DNA of 64,000 nucleotides from Vibrio nitrifigilis (GCF_015686695.1 NZ_JADPMR010000001.1:1612001-1676000), one strand, 5' to 3'. Numbered from the stretch's first letter, positions 8,668 to 17,204 are shown. Numbers and translations are program-made. Notes: generated by a model not told the origin, from the sequence alone.

Positions 8668-9786
8668 ATGTACAAGGATTTTACTGCTGAGCTTAACTGG
8701 ACCACGTTACATATGAAGCGCACTGCTGCTGCGGTGGCTGCTTTACCTGATCTGTATGGTATTCGTTTAGCCTGCAATATGCATTTAGATTTAAAAATGA
8801 TTCCACTCGTTGAAGGGCTGATTAATAAAGGGGCTCAGATCTACCTAACGACATGTAATCCAACCACAGTCCAAGATGATGTAGTGCAATACCTTGTCAG
8901 TAAAGGTGCGCAAGCATACGCTTGGCGTGATATGAGCGATGATGAATGGTCGCGCTCATTTGACTTAGCGTTGGAATGGTTACCGACTCACTTGTGTGAA
9001 ATGGGGGCTGATCTAACCACTCGTTTGCATGAGCGTTTTCTTGGAAGTGAAGTAGAGGCGTCGGTTAAAGCCAGTTTGGAAGCGACAGGCTCAGGGATTA
9101 GCCGTCTTGGCGATGTTGAACCTAGTTATCCCATCTTTAATTGGGACGATTTACCCGTAAAAGAAGGGCTGCATAATCGCCATATGGTCGGCTTAACGGC
9201 TTGGCATACATTCTTTCAAACCACCCACTTAACCTTGCATGAAAAAGTGGTGATTGTCATTGGCTATGGGCTAGTCGGGCAGGGGACTGCGGAGGCGGCT
9301 AAGGCATACGGTGGTCAGGTCAAAATCGTTGAGACCAATCCAGCCCGTGCTCTGCAAGCTCAATATGATGGATGGCAGGTGATCTCCATGGCGCAAGCAA
9401 CTGACGAAGGCGATGTGTTTGCTACGGCAACCGGAGCCAATAATGTGCTGAGTGCAGAGCATCTTGCCAATATGAAAGATGGTGTGTTTGTTCTGAACGT
9501 TGGACATGTTGCTAAAGAAATTGATGTCGCATTTTTGCAAGAAAATGCCACGCATCAACAACCAATGCCATTTATCAATGCATATCAGCTCTATGACAAA
9601 ACCATTTATCTGTTAGCTAATGGATCGATGTTTAATTTGACGGCGGGTTTTGGTGATAGCCTAAATGCGTTTGATGTGACGTTAGCAGTCATGGCTGGTG
9701 GTATTGGCCATATTGTCGGCCAAGGATCGCAACATGCGGCAGGGCTGTACTTATTGCCAGAGTCGGCATGGATGTCGGTGCTATAA
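8668..9786 (+). CDS. S-adenosylhomocysteinase-like protein, divergent active site
   Basis: About 372 residues, shorter than true adenosylhomocysteinases (about 430-490). Homology is visible throughout: HL near residue 39 (His55 equivalent), TTCNPTTVQDD for the SSCNIFSTQDH motif, GADLT with Asp115 (Asp131 equivalent), and an NAD site VIGYGLVGQGTAEA at about 197-210. NVGHVAKEIDV matches the usual IGHFDxEID. The EETTTG motif carrying Glu156 is missing and the Asp190 position reads His169 (KEGLHN in place of KSKFDN); Lys165 is kept. It may therefore be a dehydrogenase-like or substrate-shifted relative. It lies convergent to the NiCoT gene and close to the guanidine block. Confidence 0.7.
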   Translation: MYKDFTAELNWTTLHMKRTAAAVAALPDLYGIRLACNMHLDLKMIPLVEGLINKGAQIYLTTCNPTTVQDDVVQYLVSKGAQAYAWRDMSDDEWSRSFDLALEWLPTHLCEMGADLTTRLHERFLGSEVEASVKASLEATGSGISRLGDVEPSYPIFNWDDLPVKEGLHNRHMVGLTAWHTFFQTTHLTLHEKVVIVIGYGLVGQGTAEAAKAYGGQVKIVETNPARALQAQYDGWQVISMAQATDEGDVFATATGANNVLSAEHLANMKDGVFVLNVGHVAKEIDVAFLQENATHQQPMPFINAYQLYDKTIYLLANGSMFNLTAGFGDSLNAFDVTLAVMAGGIGHIVGQGSQHAAGLYLLPESAWMSVL

Positions 9787-9807
9787 CGCCTATTGTTTAT
9801 AGGTGTT
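9785..9807. terminator. Hairpin between convergent genes
   Basis: Nine-base stem AACGCCTAT / ATAGGTGTT with a 5-base loop and one G-T pair, at the end of the SAHase-like gene and facing the NiCoT gene. U runs are weak on both sides, so efficiency is uncertain. Confidence 0.4.
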
Positions 9808-9822
9808 ATAGCGTGAGATGAT

Positions 9823-10836
9823 TTAAATCGTACCGATAGGCATCTTATGGTAGCCGCGTAAGCGGTAATTGAGTAATGAGATTAACCAGCAGGCGAGCAT
9901 TAGGCCGACAATCCAAAAGCCTACGTTCCCTAAATGGTCATTGACGGTTCCAATCCAATGGCTAAATACCGAATCAGTGCCTAATTTATCGGCCAATAAT
10001 CCCATGGCTTCAAATCCACCAATGAAGAGAGCGATAACAAGAGACGATGCGGTGATAGTTAGGTTGTAATAGAGCTTACGAAAAGGTTGCTCAAACGCCC
10101 ATGAATAGGCTTTGACCATAACGATGTTATCTGCTGAATCGATGAGTGCCATTCCCGCTGCAAATAGGGCGGGGAAGACCATAATCGAACTTAGCGTTAA
10201 CCCATTGGAAGAACCTGTGGCGGAAATGGCAAGTAAACCGACTTCGGTCGCGGTATCAAAACCCAAGCCAAATAAAAAACCAACCAGATACATTTGCCAA
10301 CTGTGATTAATGAAGCGAAATAGGCGGCGGTATAAACACGTCATTAACCCTCCGCCGATCGCCGCGTCTTGGTCGAGCGATTTACCTTGCTTAACTTGCT
10401 GATATTGCTGCCACACGTCACGACAAATAAAGCCATTGATAATAGCCAGTATTAACAGAAAAAGTGCCGATACTGATGTGCCAATGGTGCCTCCAACTGA
10501 TTGAAACCAATCAAGTTTATGGCTAAATTGGCTGGCGGCGATGCCAACTAAAGCTGCAGCTAAAATCACAATAGTGGAGTGACCTAGAGAGAAAAATGCA
10601 CCGACACTAATCGGTTCTTTTCCTTGTTGCATCATTTTTCGTGTCACATTGTCTATGGCAGCAATATGATCTGCATCGACCGCGTGGCGTAAGCCGTAAG
10701 TCCATGCAAGCAATGCACTCCCAAGTAAGATGGAGTGACCTTGAAAGGAAATAAATGCCCACAGCCAAATAAAAACATTGAGTGCCGCAAGCCCGACTAA
10801 TAAGTGGGTGGAACGAGATTTGAGCGAAATAGTCAC
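9823..10836 (-). CDS. NiCoT family nickel/cobalt permease (HoxN/NixA type)
   Basis: Eight-helix high-affinity Ni2+/Co2+ importer of about 337 residues in the inner membrane. The family signature HAVDADHIAAIDN (the H-x4-D-H motif of helix 2) is intact, as is LGFDTATEV in the later signature region. The start is uncertain: GTG at 10836 lies 8 bases after AAGG, while a GTG at 10845 extends it by 3 residues. It is separated from the NikR-like gene by a strong hairpin at 11089, so it is probably its own unit. Ni or Co specificity cannot be told from sequence. Confidence 0.88.
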   Translation of the reverse strand: MTISLKSRSTHLLVGLAALNVFIWLWAFISFQGHSILLGSALLAWTYGLRHAVDADHIAAIDNVTRKMMQQGKEPISVGAFFSLGHSTIVILAAALVGIAASQFSHKLDWFQSVGGTIGTSVSALFLLILAIINGFICRDVWQQYQQVKQGKSLDQDAAIGGGLMTCLYRRLFRFINHSWQMYLVGFLFGLGFDTATEVGLLAISATGSSNGLTLSSIMVFPALFAAGMALIDSADNIVMVKAYSWAFEQPFRKLYYNLTITASSLVIALFIGGFEAMGLLADKLGTDSVFSHWIGTVNDHLGNVGFWIVGLMLACWLISLLNYRLRGYHKMPIGTI

Positions 10837-11088
10837 AATAAGCACCTTAAAGCATGAATGGTGTTCAATAATTTTTGAACGATATACCCCAAAAGTGAAT
10901 CACTTCTCATTGAACCTGAGTCTAAGGTTACTTGGGTATAAACCATAATAATGAAAGGGATATGGCGAAAATATACGCCGCTGATCTATAGAGTGCTACT
11001 CTCCAGTAAGAACATTTTATGCAAAAGTATGATTATTCGAACTTGTGATGATCTCGATCAACTGAGCCTAATCTGGCGTAGTAAAACG

Positions 11089-11114
11089 ATAGGCCAAACG
11101 AACGTTTGGCCTAT
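11089..11114. terminator. Bidirectional hairpin terminator after the guanidine import operon
   Basis: Perfect 12-bp stem ATAGGCCAAACG / CGTTTGGCCTAT with a 2-base spacer, immediately after the stop of the leftward NikR-like gene and followed by TTTT-containing sequence in the leftward direction. Confidence 0.7.
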
Positions 11115-11122
11115 TATTGATG

Positions 11123-11584
11123 TTATTTGCTGTGTAGGGGAGGCAAGATTGCCGTTGCCTCAGCCATCAATTGCAGTTTGGCGGATATCACGCCTTTTAA
11201 GATCGAAAATTTATCGATGATGTCTTGCAGAGTATTCGCTGGCCCCTGAACCAAAATCACTTCCATGATTTTATCTTCAGTTAGATGCACGTGTAATGAG
11301 CTGATCACCTCATCAATGTGTTCGAACTGCAGATCACTCAAGCGCTTTTGTAATCCACGTGTATTGCGATCATAAAAAAGGGTAATCGTTCCAACCATGA
11401 CATTGGTGCCGAGCTGAGCTTTTTGTTCAATCAATTGCTGATTGACCATGTCGCTGATGGCTTGGGAGCGGCTGCTGTAACCTCTTAGTTCCACCATATC
11501 ATCTAGTTCGTTCAACACCTCAGGGTCCATAGAGACACTGATGCGACTTACAGAACTAGAGGGCTTATCGGCCTGTTGTGTCAT
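11123..11584 (-). CDS. NikR-like ribbon-helix-helix regulator lacking two nickel ligands
   Basis: About 153 residues with NikR domain order: an N-terminal ribbon-helix-helix DNA-binding domain (RISVSMDPEVLNELDDMVELRGYSSRSQAISDMV split as residues 14-47) and a C-terminal ACT-like tetramerisation domain. By spacing to the conserved LHVH motif (His98, His100), the E. coli His76 position is Phe87 and the Cys95 position is Ile106; only two of the four square-planar nickel ligands remain. His89 sits nearby. It is the last gene of the guanidine import operon, 17 bases after the ligase gene. Probable targets are the two palindromes at 16777 and 16887. Its signal is unknown. The start is the ATG after AAGGTATTTAC; an in-frame start 17 codons upstream would overlap the ligase gene. 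Confidence 0.82.
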   Translation of the reverse strand: MTQQADKPSSSVSRISVSMDPEVLNELDDMVELRGYSSRSQAISDMVNQQLIEQKAQLGTNVMVGTITLFYDRNTRGLQKRLSDLQFEHIDEVISSLHVHLTEDKIMEVILVQGPANTLQDIIDKFSILKGVISAKLQLMAEATAILPPLHSK

Positions 11585-11601
11585 GTAAATACCTTCAATA
11601 A

Positions 11602-12966
11602 TTAAAACATGTCCATGTAACGTTCGCGTTCCCACTCACTGATGGTTAGATGGTACGCTTCCCATTCTAGAGTTTTGTAGCGGATAAACTCTTGTTTTAG
11701 TTCTGTGCCTAGGGTTTCTTCCACCAAAGGATCCGTTGCAAACGCTTCTACTGCATCTTGCAGCGTATGAGGAAGAAATTCAATCCCTCTATCTCTGCGT
11801 TCTGTATCATTGATTTCGTAAAGGTTATCCTCATTTGGATGGCCTGGGTCAATTTGTTCACGAATACCTTCTAAGCCGGCAGCAAGTGCTAGGCTACATG
11901 CTAGGTAAGGGTTAACCGCACCATCTGCGTTGCGCGATTCACAGCGGCCGCCTTTAAATGGCACGCGCACTGAGTTAGTGCGGTTATTAGAACCGTAGGA
12001 GTTAAATACAGGAGCCCAAGAAAATGTTGCCATTTCACCGCGACGAACCAAGCGCTTATAGCTGTTGACGGTGGGAGCAAAAGCAGCACACAGGGCGCGG
12101 CCGTGTTTCAATATGCCACCAATGAAGTGATAGCCCAGCGGTGTTAGGCCTAAACCACGAGGATCATCGGCTGGGTCACACTCAAATAGGTTTTCTTTGG
12201 TTTCAATATCATAGAGAGACATATTGAAGTGAGCGCCATTACCGGTTTTATCCGCAAAGGGTTTTGGCATCATGGTTGCAACCAAGCCTTCACCATCGGC
12301 AAAATGTTTTGCCATAAAACGGAAGAAGGTTAAGCGATCACAGGTTTCTAGTGCATCGGCGTATTTAAAATCGAATTCAAATTGACCGTTGGCGTCTTCA
12401 TGATCGAACGAATACAGGTCCCAACCCAAATCGTTGATGGTGGAAGCCACTTTATCGAGCCATGAGAAATTATCAACAAAGCCTTGAATGTCATAACAAG
12501 GTTTGGTGAGATTATCGCGCTTAACAGGGACAGACACTTTGCCAGTCTGCTCATCACGATCAAGTAAGTAAATTTCACATTCAATACCTAGGTTCATGCC
12601 AAAGCCAAGTTCTTTGGCGGCCGCAAGTTGACGTTTGAGCGCAACACGGGTACTCAGTTCATACGGCTTATCTTGAAAATGCAGATCGGCAGGCATCCAA
12701 GCCAATTTAGGTTCCCATGGCAACTGAATGATTTTGCTGAGATCAGGAATGGAGACCAGCTCTTCATCGTTTGGTGCTTGCCCAAGCCCATCGAGCGCGT
12801 AGCCCGTGTAACGTTCGGAGCCTTTCATCATTTGTGGAAGGTGGTCAATAGGCACGACTTTACCTTTTTGGACGCCGTGAATATCGACATAAGCGCCAAT
12901 ACAATACTTCACACCTTTCTGTTTGAGGTCGTTTTGTATTGTGGTGATCTGTTCTGCTGTGTACAT
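11602..12966 (-). CDS. glnT: Type III glutamate-ammonia ligase (GlnT-like glutamine synthetase)
   Basis: Cytosolic ATP-dependent ligase of 454 residues with the glutamine synthetase fold. Metal and substrate motifs are visible: GIECEIYLLD near residue 140, FDHEDANGQFEFDF near 205, NGAHFNMSLYD near 255, and NNRTNSVRVPFKGGRCESRNADGAVNPY at about 340-367 (two stretches). This corresponds to the GlnT/type III group rather than the housekeeping GlnA. In this operon it could capture ammonia released from guanidine, or gamma-glutamylate another amine; the second option is inference. It lies between the creatininase-like gene and the NikR-like gene. Confidence 0.85.
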   Translation of the reverse strand: MYTAEQITTIQNDLKQKGVKYCIGAYVDIHGVQKGKVVPIDHLPQMMKGSERYTGYALDGLGQAPNDEELVSIPDLSKIIQLPWEPKLAWMPADLHFQDKPYELSTRVALKRQLAAAKELGFGMNLGIECEIYLLDRDEQTGKVSVPVKRDNLTKPCYDIQGFVDNFSWLDKVASTINDLGWDLYSFDHEDANGQFEFDFKYADALETCDRLTFFRFMAKHFADGEGLVATMMPKPFADKTGNGAHFNMSLYDIETKENLFECDPADDPRGLGLTPLGYHFIGGILKHGRALCAAFAPTVNSYKRLVRRGEMATFSWAPVFNSYGSNNRTNSVRVPFKGGRCESRNADGAVNPYLACSLALAAGLEGIREQIDPGHPNEDNLYEINDTERRDRGIEFLPHTLQDAVEAFATDPLVEETLGTELKQEFIRYKTLEWEAYHLTISEWERERYMDMF

Positions 12967-13050
12967 AGGGTATCCTTACCGATTAAGACTGACGTGATAG
13001 GTCTAGCCTGATGATAAATTTAAAGTTAGGTGAATTTTTGATAATGACTG

Positions 13051-13791
13051 TTAAGACGTTAACGGCGCACATTCATTGATGCCGTGTTCGACGATGGCGG
13101 TTAAATCTTCCACCATCCACGCAAAGCCTTGTTTCCCTTTGTCTAAACTTGCTTGACTTGGAAAACCGGTAACTCCATTTAAACTGGTGTGATTAACAGG
13201 ATGAGCAAAGACCAAATCTTGGGTGCGGTCAGGATCATCAGCTCGGACGAAATCGTGACTGCGAACCTGCTCAGGCGCAACGGCCATCATTAATGAGGTT
13301 TCGGCATCATTAGCATGCCAATCTATGGCATCCGCATGATGGAATTGATCGACGCGAGGTGACATTTTGCCAGTGCAGGTTAAATTCACCATTAAGTCAC
13401 TGTATTGTGCGCGCAGCATTTCCAGTGCGCAGCGCAAAGGCGCTTCGTTAGTGACATGACCATTGACTAAAAATAGGCGTCTAACCCCACTTTTATAAGC
13501 CCAATCACCAATTTGCTTTACCAGTTGAATAAGCATCACTGGATCAAGGGAGATGGTCCCCGGCCATTTGCTACTATGGCCTAAAGAGCAGCCATAAGGC
13601 ATCGCCGGTAATACCGGGACATGCGTGCGTGTTGATACCGCGTCACATACCGTTTTGGCCACTACAGTGTCGACGCCACACGCAAGGTGAGGGCCATGTT
13701 GCTCAGTGGCACCAATCGGTAACAATGCTGCTCCATTAACGGCTTTTAATACATCGGGAATCTCTTCCCAGCTAAGTTCTGCCCAGTCCAT
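13051..13791 (-). CDS. Creatininase-family amidohydrolase
   Basis: About 246 residues with the binuclear-metal creatininase fold. Metal-site motifs: IGATEQHGPHL (Glu and His, about residues 27-37), the Asp of GVDTVVA (about 41), FLVNGHVTNEA (His, about 111), and the acidic NDAETS (Glu, about 157). Relatives hydrolyse cyclic or linear amides such as creatinine, itself a guanidino compound. It begins 10 bases after the ABC ATPase gene and is thus in the import operon. The substrate is unproven; a substituted guanidine or a guanidine-derived amide would fit the context. Confidence 0.82.
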   Translation of the reverse strand: MDWAELSWEEIPDVLKAVNGAALLPIGATEQHGPHLACGVDTVVAKTVCDAVSTRTHVPVLPAMPYGCSLGHSSKWPGTISLDPVMLIQLVKQIGDWAYKSGVRRLFLVNGHVTNEAPLRCALEMLRAQYSDLMVNLTCTGKMSPRVDQFHHADAIDWHANDAETSLMMAVAPEQVRSHDFVRADDPDRTQDLVFAHPVNHTSLNGVTGFPSQASLDKGKQGFAWMVEDLTAIVEHGINECAPLTS

Positions 13792-13801
13792 GAGACATTC
13801 C

Positions 13802-14716
13802 TTAAATCACATTATCGTTGACGTTTGTGAGACGAATGATGCGTGAACTAATGTCCAGCTCGTCTTCTTCGTTTACTGGCGGATGAATAAGTTCATCCAC
13901 CCGGGCGCGAGTGGCTAAGAACTCGGGAGAATTAAGTTGATCTAAAGAACGAGGGTGGGGAACGGGAACCTCAATCAATTCTTGTACTTCCCCCGGGTGT
14001 GCTTTCAAGACCAAAATGCGATCGGCAAGGAAGACCGCTTCATCGAGATCGTGAGTAATAAATAGCACCGTGATATCGATGTTTTTCCAAATATCGAGCA
14101 GGTGAGATTGCATTTTAGTGCGCGTTTGGGCGTCCAACGCGCCAAACGGTTCATCCATCAACAACATGCGAGGTTGAGTCGCGAGCGAGCGCGCAATAGC
14201 CACACGCTGCTTCATCCCCCCTGAAAGTTGGTGAGGGTAGTGATCGGCGAAAGATTCAAGGCCGACTAAATCGAGCCACATTAGTGCATCAGATTCCGCT
14301 TCCATCTTGCTTTTACCGGCCCGTTCTAAACCGAACATGACGTTTTTCTTCACCGTCAGCCATGGGAATAAGGTGTAACCTTGGAACACCATGCCGCGGT
14401 CTTGTCCTGGTCCGTCAACAGGTTTGCCATCGATAAGAATTTCGCCAGAGGTGACGGTTTCTAATCCTGCCAGCGTGCGAATCAGGCTGGATTTACCGCA
14501 ACCCGATGGTCCGATCACGCAGACAAACTCACGGCGATGAATCTGAAAATTAACATTTCTTAGCGCTTCGACGGTGCCTTGATGGGATGGATAGCTTTTA
14601 CATAGATCTTTGACATCTAAAATAACCGGGCGTTGCTTAATCGCATCAAAACGTGCGCGCACTTGTTCCGATTGATCCAAATAACTTGGGAGTGCTGTAG
14701 TGTTTTGCATAGTCAT
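13802..14716 (-). CDS. ABC transporter ATPase of the guanidine/urea-carboxylase-linked importer
   Basis: About 304 residues, a NrtD/SsuB/TauB-type nucleotide-binding subunit. Walker A GPSGCGKSS (about residue 72), ABC signature LSGGMKQR (about 164), Walker B MLLMDEPFG (about 184), and the H-loop FITHD (about 220). The C-terminus runs about 60 residues past the core domain. It energises uptake with the permease 14 bases upstream and the periplasmic protein. The family is known next to carboxylase genes under guanidine riboswitches, supporting guanidine as cargo. Confidence 0.88.
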   Translation of the reverse strand: MTMQNTTALPSYLDQSEQVRARFDAIKQRPVILDVKDLCKSYPSHQGTVEALRNVNFQIHRREFVCVIGPSGCGKSSLIRTLAGLETVTSGEILIDGKPVDGPGQDRGMVFQGYTLFPWLTVKKNVMFGLERAGKSKMEAESDALMWLDLVGLESFADHYPHQLSGGMKQRVAIARSLATQPRMLLMDEPFGALDAQTRTKMQSHLLDIWKNIDITVLFITHDLDEAVFLADRILVLKAHPGEVQELIEVPVPHPRSLDQLNSPEFLATRARVDELIHPPVNEEDELDISSRIIRLTNVNDNVI

Positions 14717-14730
14717 TCCTTGCTAGCCGA

Positions 14731-15693
14731 TTAAGCTTTGTTAGTGACAACCCATGGGAAGAGTTTTTTGCCAAGTAAACCGAGTAAAATATCGCAGCCA
14801 AGACCGATAAAGCCGATGATGAAAATGGCAGCGAAGACATTATCGAAATGTTGGTAGCGCGCTTGCTGCGTGATATACCAAGTGATACCACTACTCGTAC
14901 CGATAAGTTCGGCAACGATCAGATAAGTCCAGGCCCAACCGAGCAAAATACGTTGGTCTCGATACAAGTCAGGCAAAATCCCCGGAATGACCACTTTGGT
15001 GAGTAAATGTCGTTTCTTAGTGCCTAAAGTAAGTGCTGCCTCAAGTAGGGTGAAATCAAACTTACGCGCGGTGTTGGCAATGATCAGCACTTGTTGGAAT
15101 AAGGTGCCGATAATAATGATGGTGATTTTAGGGCCATCGTAAATACCTAAGATCGCCACTGCCAATGCGCCAAAAGCAGGTGCTGGCAAGTAACGGAAAA
15201 ATTCAATAAAGGGTTCGAAAAGTCGCGATATTGCGGTGTATGTGCCGCAAATAATGCCTAAAGGCACGCCGATGATGGAGGAAATGACAAATCCCCAAAA
15301 AATAATTTGAATACTATGCCAAAGGCTTTCGTGCAGCCAAGGTGCTCCCGGTTGGAGCGGTTTTTGGGTAAAACCGTGATACAAGGCTTTCGCAACTTCA
15401 ATCGGGCCAGGTAAATAGACTGGGTTGGCCGGGTTTCCTTGCGGCAGTGCGAGGTGTTGCTCCGCCATGCGTTTGCTTTCATCGGCAAACAGAGATTTAT
15501 CGACTAGCATCCCCACTTGGAAATAATCAACCCCACCGGGTTGTGTGACTTCCATTTTTGGATGCCAAATAAAGGGTAGGTAGCTAACGGCTGCCCAAAT
15601 CAATATGGGTAGCAGGAATGAGAGGGTTCCCAATACTAACCTTTTCTTTGGATCTAACTCGGTTCTCACCGCGAACCATTGCATTTTACTCAT
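14731..15693 (-). CDS. ABC transporter permease of the guanidine/urea-carboxylase-linked importer
   Basis: About 320 residues with six or seven hydrophobic segments. One helix sits near residues 20-40, followed by a long periplasmic or cytoplasmic loop with PVYLPGPIEV typical of the TauC/SsuC/NrtB class, then five helices. The EAA-like loop is EAALTLGTKKRHLLTKVVIPGILPD split near residues 218-242. It forms the channel with the ATPase. It sits 31 bases downstream of the binding-protein gene and 14 bases before the ATPase gene. Confidence 0.87.
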   Translation of the reverse strand: MSKMQWFAVRTELDPKKRLVLGTLSFLLPILIWAAVSYLPFIWHPKMEVTQPGGVDYFQVGMLVDKSLFADESKRMAEQHLALPQGNPANPVYLPGPIEVAKALYHGFTQKPLQPGAPWLHESLWHSIQIIFWGFVISSIIGVPLGIICGTYTAISRLFEPFIEFFRYLPAPAFGALAVAILGIYDGPKITIIIIGTLFQQVLIIANTARKFDFTLLEAALTLGTKKRHLLTKVVIPGILPDLYRDQRILLGWAWTYLIVAELIGTSSGITWYITQQARYQHFDNVFAAIFIIGFIGLGCDILLGLLGKKLFPWVVTNKA

Positions 15694-15724
15694 TCCTACT
15701 ACTCCATTTTATTACTGGTTGAGA

Positions 15725-16729
15725 TTATTTAAGTGCTGCTTTAGTTAAAGAATCATCAATGTATGACGCGATTTTTTGCGGCTGTGTATACACGCCGTTG
15801 TCGACGTTAAATTTGTCGGAAATAGCAGAAGATCCGTAAAGTGACTCAAATGTGTCGCCTTTGTGCATCACTTTCATCCCTTCTTTTAGGTTAAGTAGAC
15901 GGGTGCCTTTCAAAATAGGTAAATATTCTTTTGGTGTGACGCCAACACGAGCTGCCATGATTTTTACAGCGTCATCACGGGTCTTAGGATCGTTAATATA
16001 AGCGACAACTTTATTCCATACTTTCACCACTTTGAGCCAATCGGCACGGTGTTGGGCTACGCTAGCAGGGTTAACAGCAAGTGCATCGTAGATTAATCCC
16101 GGTTCATCTGCTGATGTGTAGATAGGACGTGCACCTGGGGTGTATTTCATTGATTGCCCAGAAACAGGTTGCCAAGCACCGATTGCAGAGACTTCGCCAG
16201 AGGCTAATACTTGTGGCAGTTCGTTGGTTTTTGCGTTGACGATCTGCACGTCAGATTCTTTCATGCCGTTCTGTTCTAAGCCTTTAAGGAGTAAAAGATG
16301 TTCTACAAAGCCTTTTTCTACGGCTACTTTTTTGCCTTTCAGATCTTTAATACTGCGAATGCCCGGCTTGCCGATGATCATATCGTTACCATTTGAATAG
16401 TCGGTCACCAAAATCATGCGGCTTTTTGCACCGCTGGCACCAGTAACCAGAGCATCGCCATTGGTCATCGTCACCGCATCCACTCGGCCCGCAGCGAACG
16501 CATCGATAGAGGCTGAGTAATCAAACCATTCAAAATCGACATCGACGCCAGCTTTATCAAACCAACCTTTATCAATTGCAACTTGCCATGCAACCCAGCC
16601 AGGCCAGTCGCTATAGCCAATTTTTAACGTTTCGGCTTGAGTTGCAAAGGCGGCCATCGATGCCATCACTGGAATGAGGGCCTTTAAAAGGGTGCGTTTA
16701 ATTAAAGAAGGTTTCCTTACTCCAAACAT
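15725..16729 (-). CDS. Periplasmic substrate-binding protein, urea/guanidine-carboxylase-associated
   Basis: About 334 residues. The N-terminus is basic then hydrophobic, with a likely signal-peptidase site after ATQA near residue 32. The mature part starts ETLKIGYSDWPGWVAWQVA and follows the NrtA/SsuA/TauA (NMT1-like) pattern, including the LKGKKVAVEKG motif. It is the first gene of the leftward operon and presumably captures guanidine or a related cation for import. The start is preceded by TAAGGAAAAATT. Two perfect palindromes lie 48 and 158 bases upstream and probably control it. Confidence 0.88.
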   Translation of the reverse strand: MFGVRKPSLIKRTLLKALIPVMASMAAFATQAETLKIGYSDWPGWVAWQVAIDKGWFDKAGVDVDFEWFDYSASIDAFAAGRVDAVTMTNGDALVTGASGAKSRMILVTDYSNGNDMIIGKPGIRSIKDLKGKKVAVEKGFVEHLLLLKGLEQNGMKESDVQIVNAKTNELPQVLASGEVSAIGAWQPVSGQSMKYTPGARPIYTSADEPGLIYDALAVNPASVAQHRADWLKVVKVWNKVVAYINDPKTRDDAVKIMAARVGVTPKEYLPILKGTRLLNLKEGMKVMHKGDTFESLYGSSAISDKFNVDNGVYTQPQKIASYIDDSLTKAALK

Positions 16730-16776
16730 AATTTTTCCTTAAATGTGAGTTTTATTAGGTTATGTTTCTTGTTGTG

Positions 16777-16804
16777 GTATTACTAATGTTAAAATTAGTA
16801 ATAC
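16777..16804. promoter_or_regulatory. Putative NikR-type operator 1
   Basis: Perfect inverted repeat with 11-base arms, GTATTACTAAT and ATTAGTAATAC, around a 6-base spacer. Written as half-sites it is GTATTA-N16-TAATAC, the same geometry as the E. coli NikR operator GTATGA-N16-TCATAC. It lies 48 bases upstream of the binding-protein start, where a repressor would block the leftward promoter. Confidence 0.72.
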
Positions 16805-16886
16805 TGATATCATAAGCAATCATTGTTCCAATATGGTAATTAATTATTTAACTAATTGAATTAAATGTATTTAACTGGGTTTTATA

Positions 16887-16914
16887 GTATTACTGTATTT
16901 GTAATTGGTAATAC
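16887..16914. promoter_or_regulatory. Putative NikR-type operator 2
   Basis: Second copy of GTATTAC-N14-GTAATAC with the same half-sites and the same spacer length as operator 1; its 8-base arms are AGTATTAC and GTAATACT. Its centre is exactly 110 bp from that of operator 1. It is nearer to the rightward operon and could control that promoter or allow looping between the two sites. Confidence 0.68.
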
Positions 16915-17204
16915 TTATTGTGTTTTTTTGGTGCAGGTATGCACTGATATGAAGCGTATTGAACGAAATTAAGGGCGCAACGAGCGATGAGCTGAGTCTG
17001 TTTAATCGGGATAATGTGTCTATTAGCAACACTCATGGCTAATTTAATGAACTAATAATCATGCACTTATATTATTAATATTCAGTTTAGCTGGTATGCG
17101 ATTACTGGAGTTGGCATCAAGTTTGCTAACTCTAATTCGTTGGTAGACGAGAACTGTATCTATCTTATGGTTGGTTCAGTTAGTCAAACCTATACCACAA
17201 TCTG

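Noticed and set aside
10951..11220. Rightward 89-codon frame between the NiCoT and NikR-like genes
   Set aside because: Runs through the strong hairpin at 11089 and into the NikR-like gene on the other strand.
16740..17200. A guanidine riboswitch for the leftward import operon
   Set aside because: I read the reverse strand of this region for ykkC and ACGR-hairpin motifs and found none; control there seems to be by the palindromes.
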